DNA of 64,000 bases from Paraburkholderia sp. LEh10 (GCF_017814945.1 NZ_JAGIPX010000020.1:62001-126000), one strand, 5' to 3'. Shown: positions 34,001 to 42,482, counted from the stretch's first letter. Made by a program: numbers and translations. The notes: generated from the sequence alone by a model not told the origin.

Positions 34001-35700
34001 TCACCGCTTTCGGGCAACGAATGGTGACGGGTTGTATCAGTGGGCGTGACTTCAGCCATGCCCGAGCCCGCGCGTTCGGCTTCGTGTTGGGTATCGGCGA
34101 AGCTCACACGTGGAGTGTCCGCCGAAACGCTACCGGTCGGATGGGCAGCGTCATTCCGCGATGCAGGCATCGCGTCCATTCGAGCCAATGGCACGGTAAC
34201 GACCTCCGTCGCGGCGGGCCCAACGGCCTCGACCGGCGACTGAACGGGTGCGATCGCTCCCGCCGCGTCCGGCTGCCGTCTGACGGTTGCCGTATCGGCG
34301 GCACGGGCGCTGCCAATGGCTGCTTCCAGCGCCGAGACGGCCTGATCGACGGCGGCGACAGCGGCCGCGCCTGCAACCACGGGACCGCCTGCCATGCCCG
34401 CAAAACCGGTCAGGTTTGCCTGAGTGGCGTGCCCGGCTGCTTCGTTGCCAGACTCCGCCGGGGGCCAGGCTTCGACGGCCTTCGCCGGATCACCGGCTGT
34501 CCGCCGGGCAAGGCTCGCACCAGCGAGCTCCGTCCAGCGCGCGGCGTTTTCCTCGATGCTGCGCAACGTTTCCTGCACGCTCGCCGCGGGCTCGACGGGC
34601 TGCGGCGATGATGAGTTGGCGCGGAAATAGGCTGGAACCCGGAGATTCGATGTGCCGCGGCGCACAGCCGGCGAAGCTGGCGACGCAACGGGGCGCGCTG
34701 GCTGCGCTGCGGATGAAGCGGCGTTGGCCGCAACGGGTTGCCGGCCCTGCGCGAGCGACGCCGCGCGCAAAGCCGCCGAGCGTGCCGAAGACACGGCCGG
34801 ATTCGCCGACGCGCCGCGCGCCGCAGCCGCCTTCGACGATTGCAGCGCGGCCGTGCTGCCGAACACGGCGGGCGGCGTGGCCGTGACGCGCGCGCTTTCC
34901 ATCGACGCGGGAGCGCTTTCACGCGGATGCGCGCGCGGCGCATCGGTGCTGAGCCAGCCGGAGGGCGCGACAGGCTCGGCGGGCGTCCACGGCGCGGGGC
35001 GCCCCGGCTGGCGGCCGGCGGCGTGTTGGCCTGAGTCGGCGCGTGCGGCATTTCTCGAATTGTTAAGGCTGGAGAGCGAACCCGGCGACGAACCAGGGGG
35101 CATACCCGCCGCATGTCCCGCGACGCCCGCAGCGGCCGTCGCCGCCGCGCCTGCCGCACCCGCGCCTCCGGCGCGTGTCGTCGTTGCAGGCGGCCGCCAC
35201 ACGGTCGGCCGCGCGTAACGGCCGTTGGCCTTCGGGGCCATCGTATTGATGGGCGCGCTGCTGTGCGCGGGCGCCGCATCGGCGGCACGCGGGCGTCCGC
35301 GCGGTTCGTCGTCGCGCGTGCGGCGCGACAGGCCGAGTCCGAACGCATCATTGGCCCACGCGAAGAACGACGGCCACCGGAATCCGATCAGCCACGGCAG
35401 CGCGAGTCCGAGCAGGCCGAGCATCGCGATTGGCGCCGCGACGCGCCCGATCAGATGCGTGAGCCCTGCCGCCAGCGCATGGCCGAAACCGTCGAGTCCC
35501 TGCACGTCGACGAGCGACGCCTCCAGCGTGCAGCTCGCCACCAGCACGCAGATGAAGCCGAGCCACAGCCTGATCGTGCCCGGGCCGCGCAGGCCGGCGC
35601 CGCCCGGCAGCGCGGACTTCACGAGACGCCACAACAAGGGAAGAAACCAGACGGCGGAAGCGCCGAACCAGCCGAAAACTACCGTGTGCATGCTAGACAT
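31066..35700 (-). CDS. ftsK: FtsK-family DNA translocase with an unusually long repetitive linker
   Basis: A 1544-residue FtsK. Three membrane segments are visible near residues 6-27, 45-65 and 85-109. The linker of about 900 residues is Ala/Pro/Val rich and carries two tandem repeat tracts. The motor domain begins near 1060 with Walker A TTGSGKS (about 1205) and Walker B VVVIDELADLM (about 1330); the gamma winged helix ends the protein. FtsK pumps DNA to align dif sites at division. The start is at 35700 or 35688; an in-frame stop upstream leaves no room for the usual first helix. Burkholderia often has a second, canonical FtsK, so this may be the paralogue. Confidence 0.95.
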   Translation of the reverse strand: MSSMHTVVFGWFGASAVWFLPLLWRLVKSALPGGAGLRGPGTIRLWLGFICVLVASCTLEASLVDVQGLDGFGHALAAGLTHLIGRVAAPIAMLGLLGLALPWLIGFRWPSFFAWANDAFGLGLSRRTRDDEPRGRPRAADAAPAHSSAPINTMAPKANGRYARPTVWRPPATTTRAGGAGAAGAAATAAAGVAGHAAGMPPGSSPGSLSSLNNSRNAARADSGQHAAGRQPGRPAPWTPAEPVAPSGWLSTDAPRAHPRESAPASMESARVTATPPAVFGSTAALQSSKAAAARGASANPAVSSARSAALRAASLAQGRQPVAANAASSAAQPARPVASPASPAVRRGTSNLRVPAYFRANSSSPQPVEPAASVQETLRSIEENAARWTELAGASLARRTAGDPAKAVEAWPPAESGNEAAGHATQANLTGFAGMAGGPVVAGAAAVAAVDQAVSALEAAIGSARAADTATVRRQPDAAGAIAPVQSPVEAVGPAATEVVTVPLARMDAMPASRNDAAHPTGSVSADTPRVSFADTQHEAERAGSGMAEVTPTDTTRHHSLPESGESASRSRQNMGSPAPVSPAPVSPAPVSPALVSPALVSPALVSPALDSPALDSPALVSPALGSPALDSPALVSPALASAALASAALVSNAMPAAASTTLYDEDTVPPAPATRDATSSVAPSKPADAQAQVATPESTLPVEGATPRVEAQAQPGSAQSVTATAETAAAAIPTPVVSDTNAHLQAQAQIGSAPAASDSKTVAANAGPHIRPIADDVATGSVEHGQADLAPLPQLTTLAVEATPTGDIMPPLQAVQPASATHAEDDVYEPAAQAQDVVAQQAATVATVTASEPRIELHIEPHIEPHIEPHIEPHIDTPVATPTHIAAEDASSAMEQPAHAPAVEVVPSSLAPWDAMTQSVALLRTATASGSSMQARPAPVSNAPIYVDTNAPLSIDDDATPAQPADAANEPAPPASSNIVRFPGAAAVPHAQPSAQHIVGGRAPDMQDQPQPESADAQAAQDAPPAPAPRAAVRGHSGPAFEFHAPSASHIELPSLDLLAPASSDVEPISEEKLAETGALIEQRLQEFKVPVTVVGASAGPVITRFEVEPALGVRGSQIVGLMKDLSRGLGLTSIRVVETIPGKTCMGLELPNAKRQTIRLSEILHADVYQHSKSNLTLAMGKDITGHPVVTDLAKAPHMLVAGTTGSGKSVAINAMIVSLLYKATPEDVRLIMIDPKMLELSVYEGIPHLLAPVVTDMKLAANALNWCVGEMEKRYRLMSAVGVRNLQGFNQKIRDAAAKEKKIGNPFSLTPDDPEPLSPLPLIVVVIDELADLMMVAGKKIEELIARLAQKARAAGIHLILATQRPSVDVITGLIKANIPTRVAFQVSSKIDSRTILDQMGAESLLGQGDMLFLPPGTGYPQRVHGAFVADEEVHRIVEHLKQFGEPEYVEGILDGPTTEGGGAQDLFGETPDAEADPLYDEAVAFVVRTRRASISAVQRQLRIGYNRAARLVEQMETAGLVSAMGINGSREVLAPGPAE
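33068..33127 (-). repeat. Five 12-bp tandem repeats in ftsK (IEPH tetrapeptides)
   Basis: The 12-bp unit TCGATGTGCGGC and close variants repeat five times in frame, giving HIEPHIEPH-type sequence in the FtsK linker. The near identity at DNA level points to recent slippage. Confidence 0.9.
33745..33969 (-). repeat. Fifteen 15-bp tandem repeats in ftsK (SPALV pentapeptides)
   Basis: The 15-bp unit GGCCGGTGAGACGAG and near-copies repeat about fifteen times, encoding SPAPV, SPALV, SPALD and SPALG pentapeptides and two degenerate SAAL units. All units keep the frame. A likely length-variable locus. Confidence 0.93.
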
Positions 35701-35863
35701 CAACGTATGACGGGCGCGCGCCGGCGCAGCCCGTCGAGTTTAATCGGACGAAGCATCGTGCCTCGAAGGCCGGCGTCGCGCGCCGCACATGCGCGGCCGC
35801 GCGTCATCGCGGTCCGCGCCGCGGTTGCGCCGATGCGCTCGGCGATTGCCGGCGGCGGCGCGA

Positions 35864-36472
35864 TCATTGGCCGCGCCGGGCGAACACGAGCGTGTCGCCG
35901 TTATCGAGGATCAGTTGCAGCTGCTGCGGCTTGCGCATATCGACGCCCGAGTGCTCGATATGCGCAAGCGCATCGAGATACGCGCCCTCGATCTTGCCGC
36001 CCGGCGTCGCGCACGCCATGCGCGTCCCCGCGAGCGGGCCGAAGCCCAGCTTGCCGTCCTTCAGCATGTACGCGCCCGTGTAGCGGTTGCAGCCCGAGAA
36101 GCCGCTGGCGCGGCGCTGGCCGCTTTGCGTGGACAGCACGAGGGTGATCGGCTCGCCGCTGGCGCCGTTGGGCACTTCGCGCGAGGCGCCGCCCTTGACT
36201 TTCCAGCCGCTCAATTGCCAGTCGGTGTTGTCGAGCAGTTGCGTGGCCGCGGGATTGAACGGGTCGGGCGGCGGGGCGTCCGTGTCGAGGTGTTTCGGCA
36301 GCGCGCAGGCGGCGAGCAGCGCGGCAGCCGACGCGGCCATCGACACGGCGCCGAGCGTCGCGCCCGCGCGCCGGCGGAACGAGACCCGCGATGCAGTGTC
36401 GGATGCCTTCGACGGCGCATCGGATGTTGCGCTCGTGCGTGCGTCGCGTTGCGTGGCAGACGTGGGCTGCAT
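35864..36472 (-). CDS. META-domain (HslJ-like) lipoprotein
   Basis: A 202-residue protein. Residues 1-60 hold a basic leader, a hydrophobic stretch (GAVSMAASAAALLAAC) and a lipobox (LLAAC), so the mature protein is a lipoprotein. The META domain follows: LLDNTDWQLSGWKV, FSGCNRYTGAYMLKDGKLGF, GPLAGTRMACATP. GAGG precedes the ATG at 36472, which I prefer over a longer frame. HslJ-type proteins are linked to heat or drug tolerance, but function here is unknown. It lies behind ftsK on the same strand, 163 bp apart. Confidence 0.9.
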   Translation of the reverse strand: MQPTSATQRDARTSATSDAPSKASDTASRVSFRRRAGATLGAVSMAASAAALLAACALPKHLDTDAPPPDPFNPAATQLLDNTDWQLSGWKVKGGASREVPNGASGEPITLVLSTQSGQRRASGFSGCNRYTGAYMLKDGKLGFGPLAGTRMACATPGGKIEGAYLDALAHIEHSGVDMRKPQQLQLILDNGDTLVFARRGQ

Positions 36473-36801
36473 ATCGTCGTTCCTCTCTAGACTGGCGAAG
36501 GCGTAAGGGTATCGCACTACGCTTGCCGCACGCGAGCGCAAACGCGGTCGACGAAACGCATAGGCGAAATGCTGAAGCGGCGAGCCAGTTCCGCATGCCG
36601 TCCGCTTGCAAAGCCTCGACAGCGTATCGGTCGCGTGTCGGTCGCATGTCGGCTGCATGTCGCCCGGTTCGCATCATCGCCGGCGCACAGCTTGACAACC
36701 GGGTTATCGGCACGCGGCGGGCAGAGCCGCAGGGGCCGCGCATGTTAACATCGCCGCACTGATCCATTCCACCCGCTTTCGTTAAATTCTCTGGAGTCTC
36801 C
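36473..36801. other. Divergent promoter region with 11-bp repeats and an ATGTTAACAT palindrome
   Basis: 329 bp between the META lipoprotein gene and purT. Three and a half 11-bp direct repeats (GTATCGGTCGC, GTGTCGGTCGC, ATGTCGGCTGC, partial ATGTCGCCC) cover 36624-36667. A perfect 10-bp palindrome ATGTTAACAT lies at 36742-36751, 50 bp before purT. TTGACA at 36692-36697 has no well-spaced -10. A GGAG ribosome site precedes purT. Confidence 0.55.
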
Positions 36802-38016
36802 ATGCAGATCGGCCAACGCATCGGCACACCGCTTTCGACCTCGGCTACGCGCGTCATGCTGCTCGGCGCGGGCGAACTGGGCAAGGAAGTGATCATCGCG
36901 CTGCAGCGGCTCGGCGTCGAAGTGATCGCGGTCGATCGATATCCGAATGCGCCGGGCCATCAGGTCGCGCATCGCGCGCACGTGATCGACATGACCGACG
37001 CGCAGGCGCTGCGCGCGCTGGTCGAGAAGGAACGTCCGCATCTGATCGTGCCGGAAATCGAGGCCATCGCCACCGATGCGCTCGCCGCGATCGAAACCGA
37101 CGGCGTTGCCGAAGTGATCCCGACCGCGCGCGCGACGCAGCTGACGATGAACCGCGAAGGTATCCGGCGTCTTGCTGCCGAGGAGCTCGGCCTGCCGACT
37201 TCGCCGTATGCATTCGCCGATTCGCTCGAAGAACTGAAGGCGGGCATCGCGAAGATCGGTTATCCGTGCGTCGTGAAGCCGGTGATGTCGTCATCGGGCA
37301 AAGGGCAGTCGGTGCTCAGGAGCGACGCGGACGTCGAACCCGCCTGGCAGTACGCGATGGCGGGCGGGCGCGTGAATCGCGGGCGTGTGATCGTCGAAGG
37401 CTTTATCGACTTCGAATACGAGATCACGCAGCTCACCGTGCGCGCGATCGATCCCACCACACAACAGACCTCCACCTATTTTTGCGATCCCATCGGCCAC
37501 GTGCAGGTGGCGGGCGACTACGTCGAGTCGTGGCAACCGCAACCGATGAGCCCGCTCGCGCTCGAACGCTCGCGCGAGATCGCCCACAAGGTCACGGCGG
37601 CACTGGGCGGCCGGGGCCTGTTCGGCGTGGAACTTTTCGTGCGCGGCGATGACGTATGGTTCTCGGAAGTGAGCCCGCGTCCGCACGACACGGGCCTCGT
37701 GACGCTCGCGTCGCAGCGCCTGTCCGAGTTCGAACTGCATGCGCGCGCGATCCTCGGCTTGCCCGTCGATACGTCGCTGCGTGCGCCGGGCGCGTCGGCC
37801 GTGATCTACGGCGGGCTCGACGAGCCGGGCATCGGCTTCGAAGGCGTCGCGCAGGCGCTCGCGGTGCCGGACGCGGATCTGCGCCTGTTCGGCAAGCCGG
37901 AGAGCTTCGTCAAGCGCCGCATGGGCGTCGCGCTCGCGACGGGGCGCGACATCGACGAGGCGCGCCAGCGCGCGAAGCAGGCTGCCGCAGCCGTCAAGCC
38001 GGTGTCGGCGAAGTAA
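36802..38016 (+). CDS. purT: Formate-dependent phosphoribosylglycinamide formyltransferase (GAR transformylase 2)
   Basis: A 404-residue ATP-grasp enzyme. MLLGAGELGKEVIIALQRLG is the N-terminal domain signature; YPCVVKPVMSSSGKGQS is the ATP-binding loop; GVELFVRGDDVWFSEVSPRPHDTG carries the metal-binding residues. It makes formyl-GAR from GAR, formate and ATP, the third step of purine synthesis. A single gene with a GGAG site before its ATG. purD, for the preceding step, lies elsewhere in this window. Confidence 0.97.
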   Translation: MQIGQRIGTPLSTSATRVMLLGAGELGKEVIIALQRLGVEVIAVDRYPNAPGHQVAHRAHVIDMTDAQALRALVEKERPHLIVPEIEAIATDALAAIETDGVAEVIPTARATQLTMNREGIRRLAAEELGLPTSPYAFADSLEELKAGIAKIGYPCVVKPVMSSSGKGQSVLRSDADVEPAWQYAMAGGRVNRGRVIVEGFIDFEYEITQLTVRAIDPTTQQTSTYFCDPIGHVQVAGDYVESWQPQPMSPLALERSREIAHKVTAALGGRGLFGVELFVRGDDVWFSEVSPRPHDTGLVTLASQRLSEFELHARAILGLPVDTSLRAPGASAVIYGGLDEPGIGFEGVAQALAVPDADLRLFGKPESFVKRRMGVALATGRDIDEARQRAKQAAAAVKPVSAK

Positions 38017-38141
38017 GGCCGTGCATCGGGCTTTGTGCGCGAGGCGGCGCAGCGCAGATCGAGCGGTTGCGCCGAAGGCATTGGACCCGATACGGGCTGG
38101 CAGGGATCGGCTGGCGTGAAAGTGAAACACACAGGGTTTGA

Positions 38142-38318
38142 GCAGGGCGGCGCATCGCGCTGTTCGCGGCGGCTTTCGCGTTGACGGCGGCGTCGAGCGG
38201 GTGCGGACTCGCCGCCGCGCCGTGCCGGGTCGCATCGGCGGCACTGAAGATCGTGCCCGTCGTCGGCCACGCGGCCGCCGCGCTGACAGATGCTTGCGCC
38301 GGCGTGATCGACCCCTGA
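38142..38318 (+). pseudogene. Small DUF6726-like lipoprotein gene lacking a normal start codon
   Basis: An open frame of 58 codons reads ARRIALFAAAFALTAASSGC and continues GLAAAPCRVASAALKIVPVV, a lipobox-bearing small protein I associate with a Burkholderia family (DUF6726-like) found beside similar envelope genes. An in-frame TGA lies at 38139-38141, and no ATG, GTG or TTG occurs before the hydrophobic stretch. A GTG lies in another frame at 38116, so one frameshift would restore a full signal peptide. Either a rare start (ATC at 38154 or CTG at 38160) is used, or the gene is broken. Confidence 0.5.
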
Positions 38319-38383
38319 TCCGCGCAACCCCGACGGCGGTCGCGCAGCCGAAACAGGACGGCATCAAGCAAGCGAGGCGTTCG

Positions 38384-38758
38384 ATGAGCAGAAGGTGGTG
38401 TGCGTGGGTGATGGGCATGCTGGCGTTCGTCGCCGTGCCGGACGCGGTCCGCGCCGCGGGGTTGCAGCCGTTGCCGGACATCCGGACCTCGCATCGCGTG
38501 ACGCAGAAGTACACGTGCGCGACGGGCCGCATCCTGCACGTCACGTATTTGACCGCGACCAACGGCCAGAGCTTCGCGGTGCTGCCCGTGAAGGGCAAGC
38601 AGATGCTGTTCGTCAACGTGATGTCGGGTTCGGGCGCGAGGTATCAGGCGGGCAGCTATACGTGGTGGACGAAAGGCCCGCAGGGCACGCTCTATGACGC
38701 GATGCTCGGCGAGAACGCGCCGCCGCTTCTGTCCGACTGCGTGACGATCGTGCGCTGA
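38384..38758 (+). CDS. Small exported MliC-like protein
   Basis: A 124-residue protein with a signal peptide (WCAWVMGMLAFVAVPDAVRA, cleavage near residue 24). The mature part has YTCATGRILHVTY and GSYTWWTKGPQGTLYDA, which fits the MliC-type C-type lysozyme inhibitor fold, with two cysteines (one in YTCATG and one near the end) that could form a disulphide. The start is the ATG of MSRRWCAW. It follows the start-less lipoprotein frame by 65 bp. Confidence 0.78.
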   Translation: MSRRWCAWVMGMLAFVAVPDAVRAAGLQPLPDIRTSHRVTQKYTCATGRILHVTYLTATNGQSFAVLPVKGKQMLFVNVMSGSGARYQAGSYTWWTKGPQGTLYDAMLGENAPPLLSDCVTIVR

Positions 38759-38791
38759 TTGCGCGTTGATTGCGCGTTGAATGTACGTTGA
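38748..38791. repeat. Four 11-bp tandem repeats at the end of the MliC-like gene
   Basis: Units TCGTGCGCTGA, TTGCGCGTTGA (twice exactly) and ATGTACGTTGA follow one another from inside the last codons of the gene into the gap. The rest of the gap, 38792-39088, has no gene or clear promoter that I can name; it must supply the promoter of the next operon or allow readthrough. Confidence 0.7.
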
Positions 38792-39088
38792 TCGTTGCCT
38801 GATTTCCCGCGCAGTGCCGGCTCGTGGCGGCTCCCCGCCGAACGCGCCATTTTCGACCGTCTTCTTGCGTTCCGGCGCTTTTCGCGGGCGCTTTCGGATC
38901 ATTGCCCGCGCGACACGCACGCGCTGTGCCGTGAGACGACACGTTTTGCTCTCCGGTAGTAAGCTGTCTGCCACGCACAGGCCGCGCCCGTGTCGAAGCA
39001 TCGCGCGGCTGTCATCGTTTCGATCATCCTTGTCCGCGTGCCGCGTCAGCGGCCCGGTCTGCGTTCGTTCGTCAAGCGAGACCTTCCC

Positions 39089-40741
39089 ATGAAAGCATCG
39101 GATCTGTTCGTCAAGTCGCTGGAAGCCGAAGGCGTCGAGTATGTGTTCGGCATTCCCGGCGAAGAAAATCTCGATCTCCTCGAGTCGCTGCGGCGCTCCA
39201 GAATCAAGCTGATCCTCACGCGCCACGAACAGGCCGCGGGCTTCATGGCCGCGACTTATGGTCGTCTGACGGGCCGCACGGGCGTCTGTCTTGCGACGCT
39301 CGGCCCGGGCGCAACCAACTTCGTGACAGCGGCCGCCTACGCGCAGCTCGGCGGCATGCCGATGCTGATGGTCACCGGACAGAAGCCGATCAAGTCGAGC
39401 AAGCAGGGCCACTTCCAGATCGTCGACGTGGTGCGCATGATGGAGCCGCTCACCAAGTACACGCGGCAGATCGTGTCGATCGGCAATATTCCGGCGTCGG
39501 TGCGCGAGGCTGTCCGGCAGGCCGAAGAGGAGCGCCCGGGCGCGACGCACCTCGAATTGCCCGAAGACGTCGCGCACGAAGAGGGCGACGGCAAGCCGAT
39601 TCCGAAGAGCTATAGCCGCCGGCCCGTCGCCGAGGAAAAGGCCGTCGCGCGCGCCGTCGACGCAATCGTCGCGGCGCGTCACCCGTTGCTGATGATCGGC
39701 GCGGGCGGCAACCGAAAGACCACGCGCAAGGTGCTGCGCGAATTCGTGGATCAGATCGGCATTCCGTTTTTCACCACGCAAATGGGCAAGGGCGTGATCG
39801 ACGAATCGCATCCGCTGTGGCTCGGCAACGCGACGTTATCGGATGGCGACTTCGTGCATCGCGCAATCGATCACGCGGACTGCATCATCAACGTCGGCCA
39901 TGACGTGATCGAAAAGCCGCCGTTCTTCATGCGCGGCGCGGATGCCAACGAAAAGACCGTGATTCACGTGAACTTCCTCGGCGCCGAAGTGGACCCGGTG
40001 TATTTCCCGCAGATCGAAGTGGTCGGCGATATCGCGAACGCCGTCTGGCAGCTGAAGGAAGCGCTGGGTGGCAAGGGCGAGCATTGGGACTTCGCCCGCT
40101 TCAAGGAGATCAAGGAGCATTTCGAGGCGCATCTGGCGAAGGGCCAGCACGATGACCGCTTCCCGATGTATCCCGTGCGCGTCGTCAACGACGTGTACGA
40201 GACGATGCCCGTCGACGGCATCATCTGTCTCGACAACGGCATGTACAAGATCTGGTTCGCGCGCTATTACCGCGCGCATGAGCCAAATTCTCTGCTGCTC
40301 GACAACGCGCTGGCGTCGATGGGCGCCGGGCTGCCGTCGGCGATCGCGACCAAGATCGTCCATCCCGAGCGCAACGTGATGGCCGTGTGCGGCGACGGCG
40401 GTTTCATGATGAACTCGCAGGAACTGGAGACGGCCGTGCGGCTCAAGCTCGACCTCGTCGTGATGATCCTGCGCGACGACGCGTTCGGCATGATCCGCTG
40501 GAAGCAGGAGAACATGAATTTCCCCGACTACGGGATGACGCTCAAGAATCCCGATTTCGTCGAATACGCGAAGAGCTACGGCGCGCACGGGCACCGCATC
40601 GCGGCGGCGGCCGAGCTGGCGCCGCTCGTGCGCGACTGCTTCGCGACGCCGGGCGTGCATCTGATCGACGTGCCCATCGACTATTCGGACAACGAGCGCG
40701 TGTTGAATCGCGAGATCAAGCGGCTTTCGGCGCAGCTTTGA
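39089..40741 (+). CDS. Acetolactate synthase-like thiamine-diphosphate enzyme (catabolic type)
   Basis: A 550-residue ThDP enzyme: N-terminal GVEYVFGIPGEENLDLLESL, the activating glutamate in LTRHEQAAGFMA, and the C-terminal ThDP-Mg motif GDGGFMMNSQELETAVRLKLDL. It condenses two pyruvates to acetolactate or a related acyl transfer. No small regulatory subunit gene is next to it, so a biosynthetic AHAS is unlikely; it resembles single-chain AlsS enzymes. No acetolactate decarboxylase is present either. The aldehyde dehydrogenase gene 90 bp downstream suggests a shared pathway. Confidence 0.88.
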   Translation: MKASDLFVKSLEAEGVEYVFGIPGEENLDLLESLRRSRIKLILTRHEQAAGFMAATYGRLTGRTGVCLATLGPGATNFVTAAAYAQLGGMPMLMVTGQKPIKSSKQGHFQIVDVVRMMEPLTKYTRQIVSIGNIPASVREAVRQAEEERPGATHLELPEDVAHEEGDGKPIPKSYSRRPVAEEKAVARAVDAIVAARHPLLMIGAGGNRKTTRKVLREFVDQIGIPFFTTQMGKGVIDESHPLWLGNATLSDGDFVHRAIDHADCIINVGHDVIEKPPFFMRGADANEKTVIHVNFLGAEVDPVYFPQIEVVGDIANAVWQLKEALGGKGEHWDFARFKEIKEHFEAHLAKGQHDDRFPMYPVRVVNDVYETMPVDGIICLDNGMYKIWFARYYRAHEPNSLLLDNALASMGAGLPSAIATKIVHPERNVMAVCGDGGFMMNSQELETAVRLKLDLVVMILRDDAFGMIRWKQENMNFPDYGMTLKNPDFVEYAKSYGAHGHRIAAAAELAPLVRDCFATPGVHLIDVPIDYSDNERVLNREIKRLSAQL

Positions 40742-40830
40742 ACGTTGCGCCGTCTTGTTCGGCGCGCGCCTTGGGCCGCTGCGCAATGGGCCTCGCTGCG
40801 CCGGTCTGATCCGACCCAGGAGAACGAGTC

Positions 40831-42267
40831 ATGTTGCAAAAGAGCTATCCGTACTACCTCGCAAACGAAGCCGTCGCCGCGAACACCGATCTCGAAGTCA
40901 CCGACAAGTTCAGCGGCGAAGTCGCGACGCGCGTCGCGCTCGCCGACGCGAAAGCGATCGACCAAGCCATCGGTGCCGCCGTCGCCGCGATGCCCCAGAT
41001 GCGCGCGTTCCCGCCGTTCAAGCGCCAGGCGGTGCTCGAACATTGCGTGAAGCGCTTTCGCGAACGCTTCGACGAACTCGCGATGGCGCTGTGCATCGAA
41101 GCGGGCAAGCCGATCAACGATTCGCGCGGCGAGGCCACGCGCCTGATCGATACGTTCAAGGTCGCAGCTGAAGAGTCGGTGCGCATCGACGGCGAGATCG
41201 TCAACCTCGAAATCTCGCCGCGCGCGAAGGGCTATCACGCGTACGTGAAGCGCGTGCCGATTGGGCCGTGCTCGTTCATCTCGCCGTTCAACTTTCCGTT
41301 GAATCTCGCCGCGCACAAGGTCGCGCCCGCGTTGGCGGCGGGCGTGCCGTTCGTGTTGAAGCCGGCAAGCCGCACGCCCATCGGCGCGTTGATCATCGGC
41401 GAGATTCTCGCGGAAACGGATCTGCCGAAAGGCGCGTTCTCGATCCTGCCCGCGCATCGCGACGGCGCCGACCTCTTCACCACCGACGAGCGCTTCAAGC
41501 TGCTGTCGTTCACGGGCTCGCCCGCCGTCGGCTGGGATCTGAAGGCGAAGGCGGGCAAGAAGAAGGTGATTCTGGAGCTGGGCGGCAACGCGGCCGCGAT
41601 CGTCGATGCCGACCAGCGCGACAAGCTCGATTACGTCGTGGACCGGCTCGCGTTCGGTGCGTTCTATCAGTCGGGGCAAAGCTGCATCGGCGTGCAGCGG
41701 ATTCTCGCGCATGCGTCGCTGTACGACACGCTGCGCGAGAAGCTGATCGCGAAGACGAAGTCGCTGAAGATGGGCGATCCGAAGGACGAAAAGACCTTCG
41801 TCGGTCCGATGATCTCCGAATCCGAGTCGCGCCGGCTCGCGGGCTGGATGGAAGGCGCGGTGAAGGCGGGCGCGAAGATCGTCGCGGGCGGCAAGGTGGA
41901 CGGCGCGATGTTCGAGGCGACGCTGCTGGAGAACGTCGGGCGCGACACCGATCTGTATCGCAAGGAGGCGTTCGGGCCGGTGGCGATTCTCGAAAAGTTC
42001 GACGATTTCAAGAGCGCGCTCGCGACCGTCAACGACAGCGATTTCGGGCTCCAGGCGGGCATCTTCACCGATTCGCTCGCGCACGCGCATGAGGCGTGGG
42101 ACGAACTCGAAGTGGGCGGCGTGGTCATCAACGATGTGCCGTCATTCCGCGTCGACAACATGCCGTATGGCGGCGTGAAGGATTCGGGGCTCGGCCGCGA
42201 AGGCATCCGCTACGCGATCGAAGACATGACCGAACTGCGGCTGATGGTGATGCGCGAAACGTGGTGA
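40831..42267 (+). CDS. Aldehyde dehydrogenase family protein
   Basis: A 478-residue NAD(P)-dependent aldehyde dehydrogenase. The catalytic glutamate lies in VILELGGNAAAIV and the nucleophilic cysteine in SGQSCIGVQRI; SFTGSPAVGWDLK is the cofactor loop. An AGGAGAACGAG site precedes the ATG. It resembles non-phosphorylating glyceraldehyde or succinate-semialdehyde type enzymes, but the substrate is not certain. It lies 89 bp after the acetolactate-synthase-like gene and may act on a product of it. Confidence 0.92.
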   Translation: MLQKSYPYYLANEAVAANTDLEVTDKFSGEVATRVALADAKAIDQAIGAAVAAMPQMRAFPPFKRQAVLEHCVKRFRERFDELAMALCIEAGKPINDSRGEATRLIDTFKVAAEESVRIDGEIVNLEISPRAKGYHAYVKRVPIGPCSFISPFNFPLNLAAHKVAPALAAGVPFVLKPASRTPIGALIIGEILAETDLPKGAFSILPAHRDGADLFTTDERFKLLSFTGSPAVGWDLKAKAGKKKVILELGGNAAAIVDADQRDKLDYVVDRLAFGAFYQSGQSCIGVQRILAHASLYDTLREKLIAKTKSLKMGDPKDEKTFVGPMISESESRRLAGWMEGAVKAGAKIVAGGKVDGAMFEATLLENVGRDTDLYRKEAFGPVAILEKFDDFKSALATVNDSDFGLQAGIFTDSLAHAHEAWDELEVGGVVINDVPSFRVDNMPYGGVKDSGLGREGIRYAIEDMTELRLMVMRETW

Positions 42268-42482
42268 GCATGCTGGCGGCGCGGCGTTGGACGCATGTCG
42301 GCGCGCTGTCACCCCGCGCTGTCACCCGATTGACTCGCGCGGTGTCTACGCTGTCCGCGTCGGCCATGATACGTCACCGTCGACGGGCCGCGCGGCTTGC
42401 ATCGGGAACGGCTTTTCACGGCGTCGAGCCGGCCCGAAGCAGAAACCCCGAGTCCGCGCCATGGGTAATAGTGCTGAAGTGC

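Noticed and set aside
39089..40741. Biosynthetic acetohydroxyacid synthase
   Set aside because: No ilvN-type small subunit and no ilvC nearby; the gene is paired with an aldehyde dehydrogenase instead.
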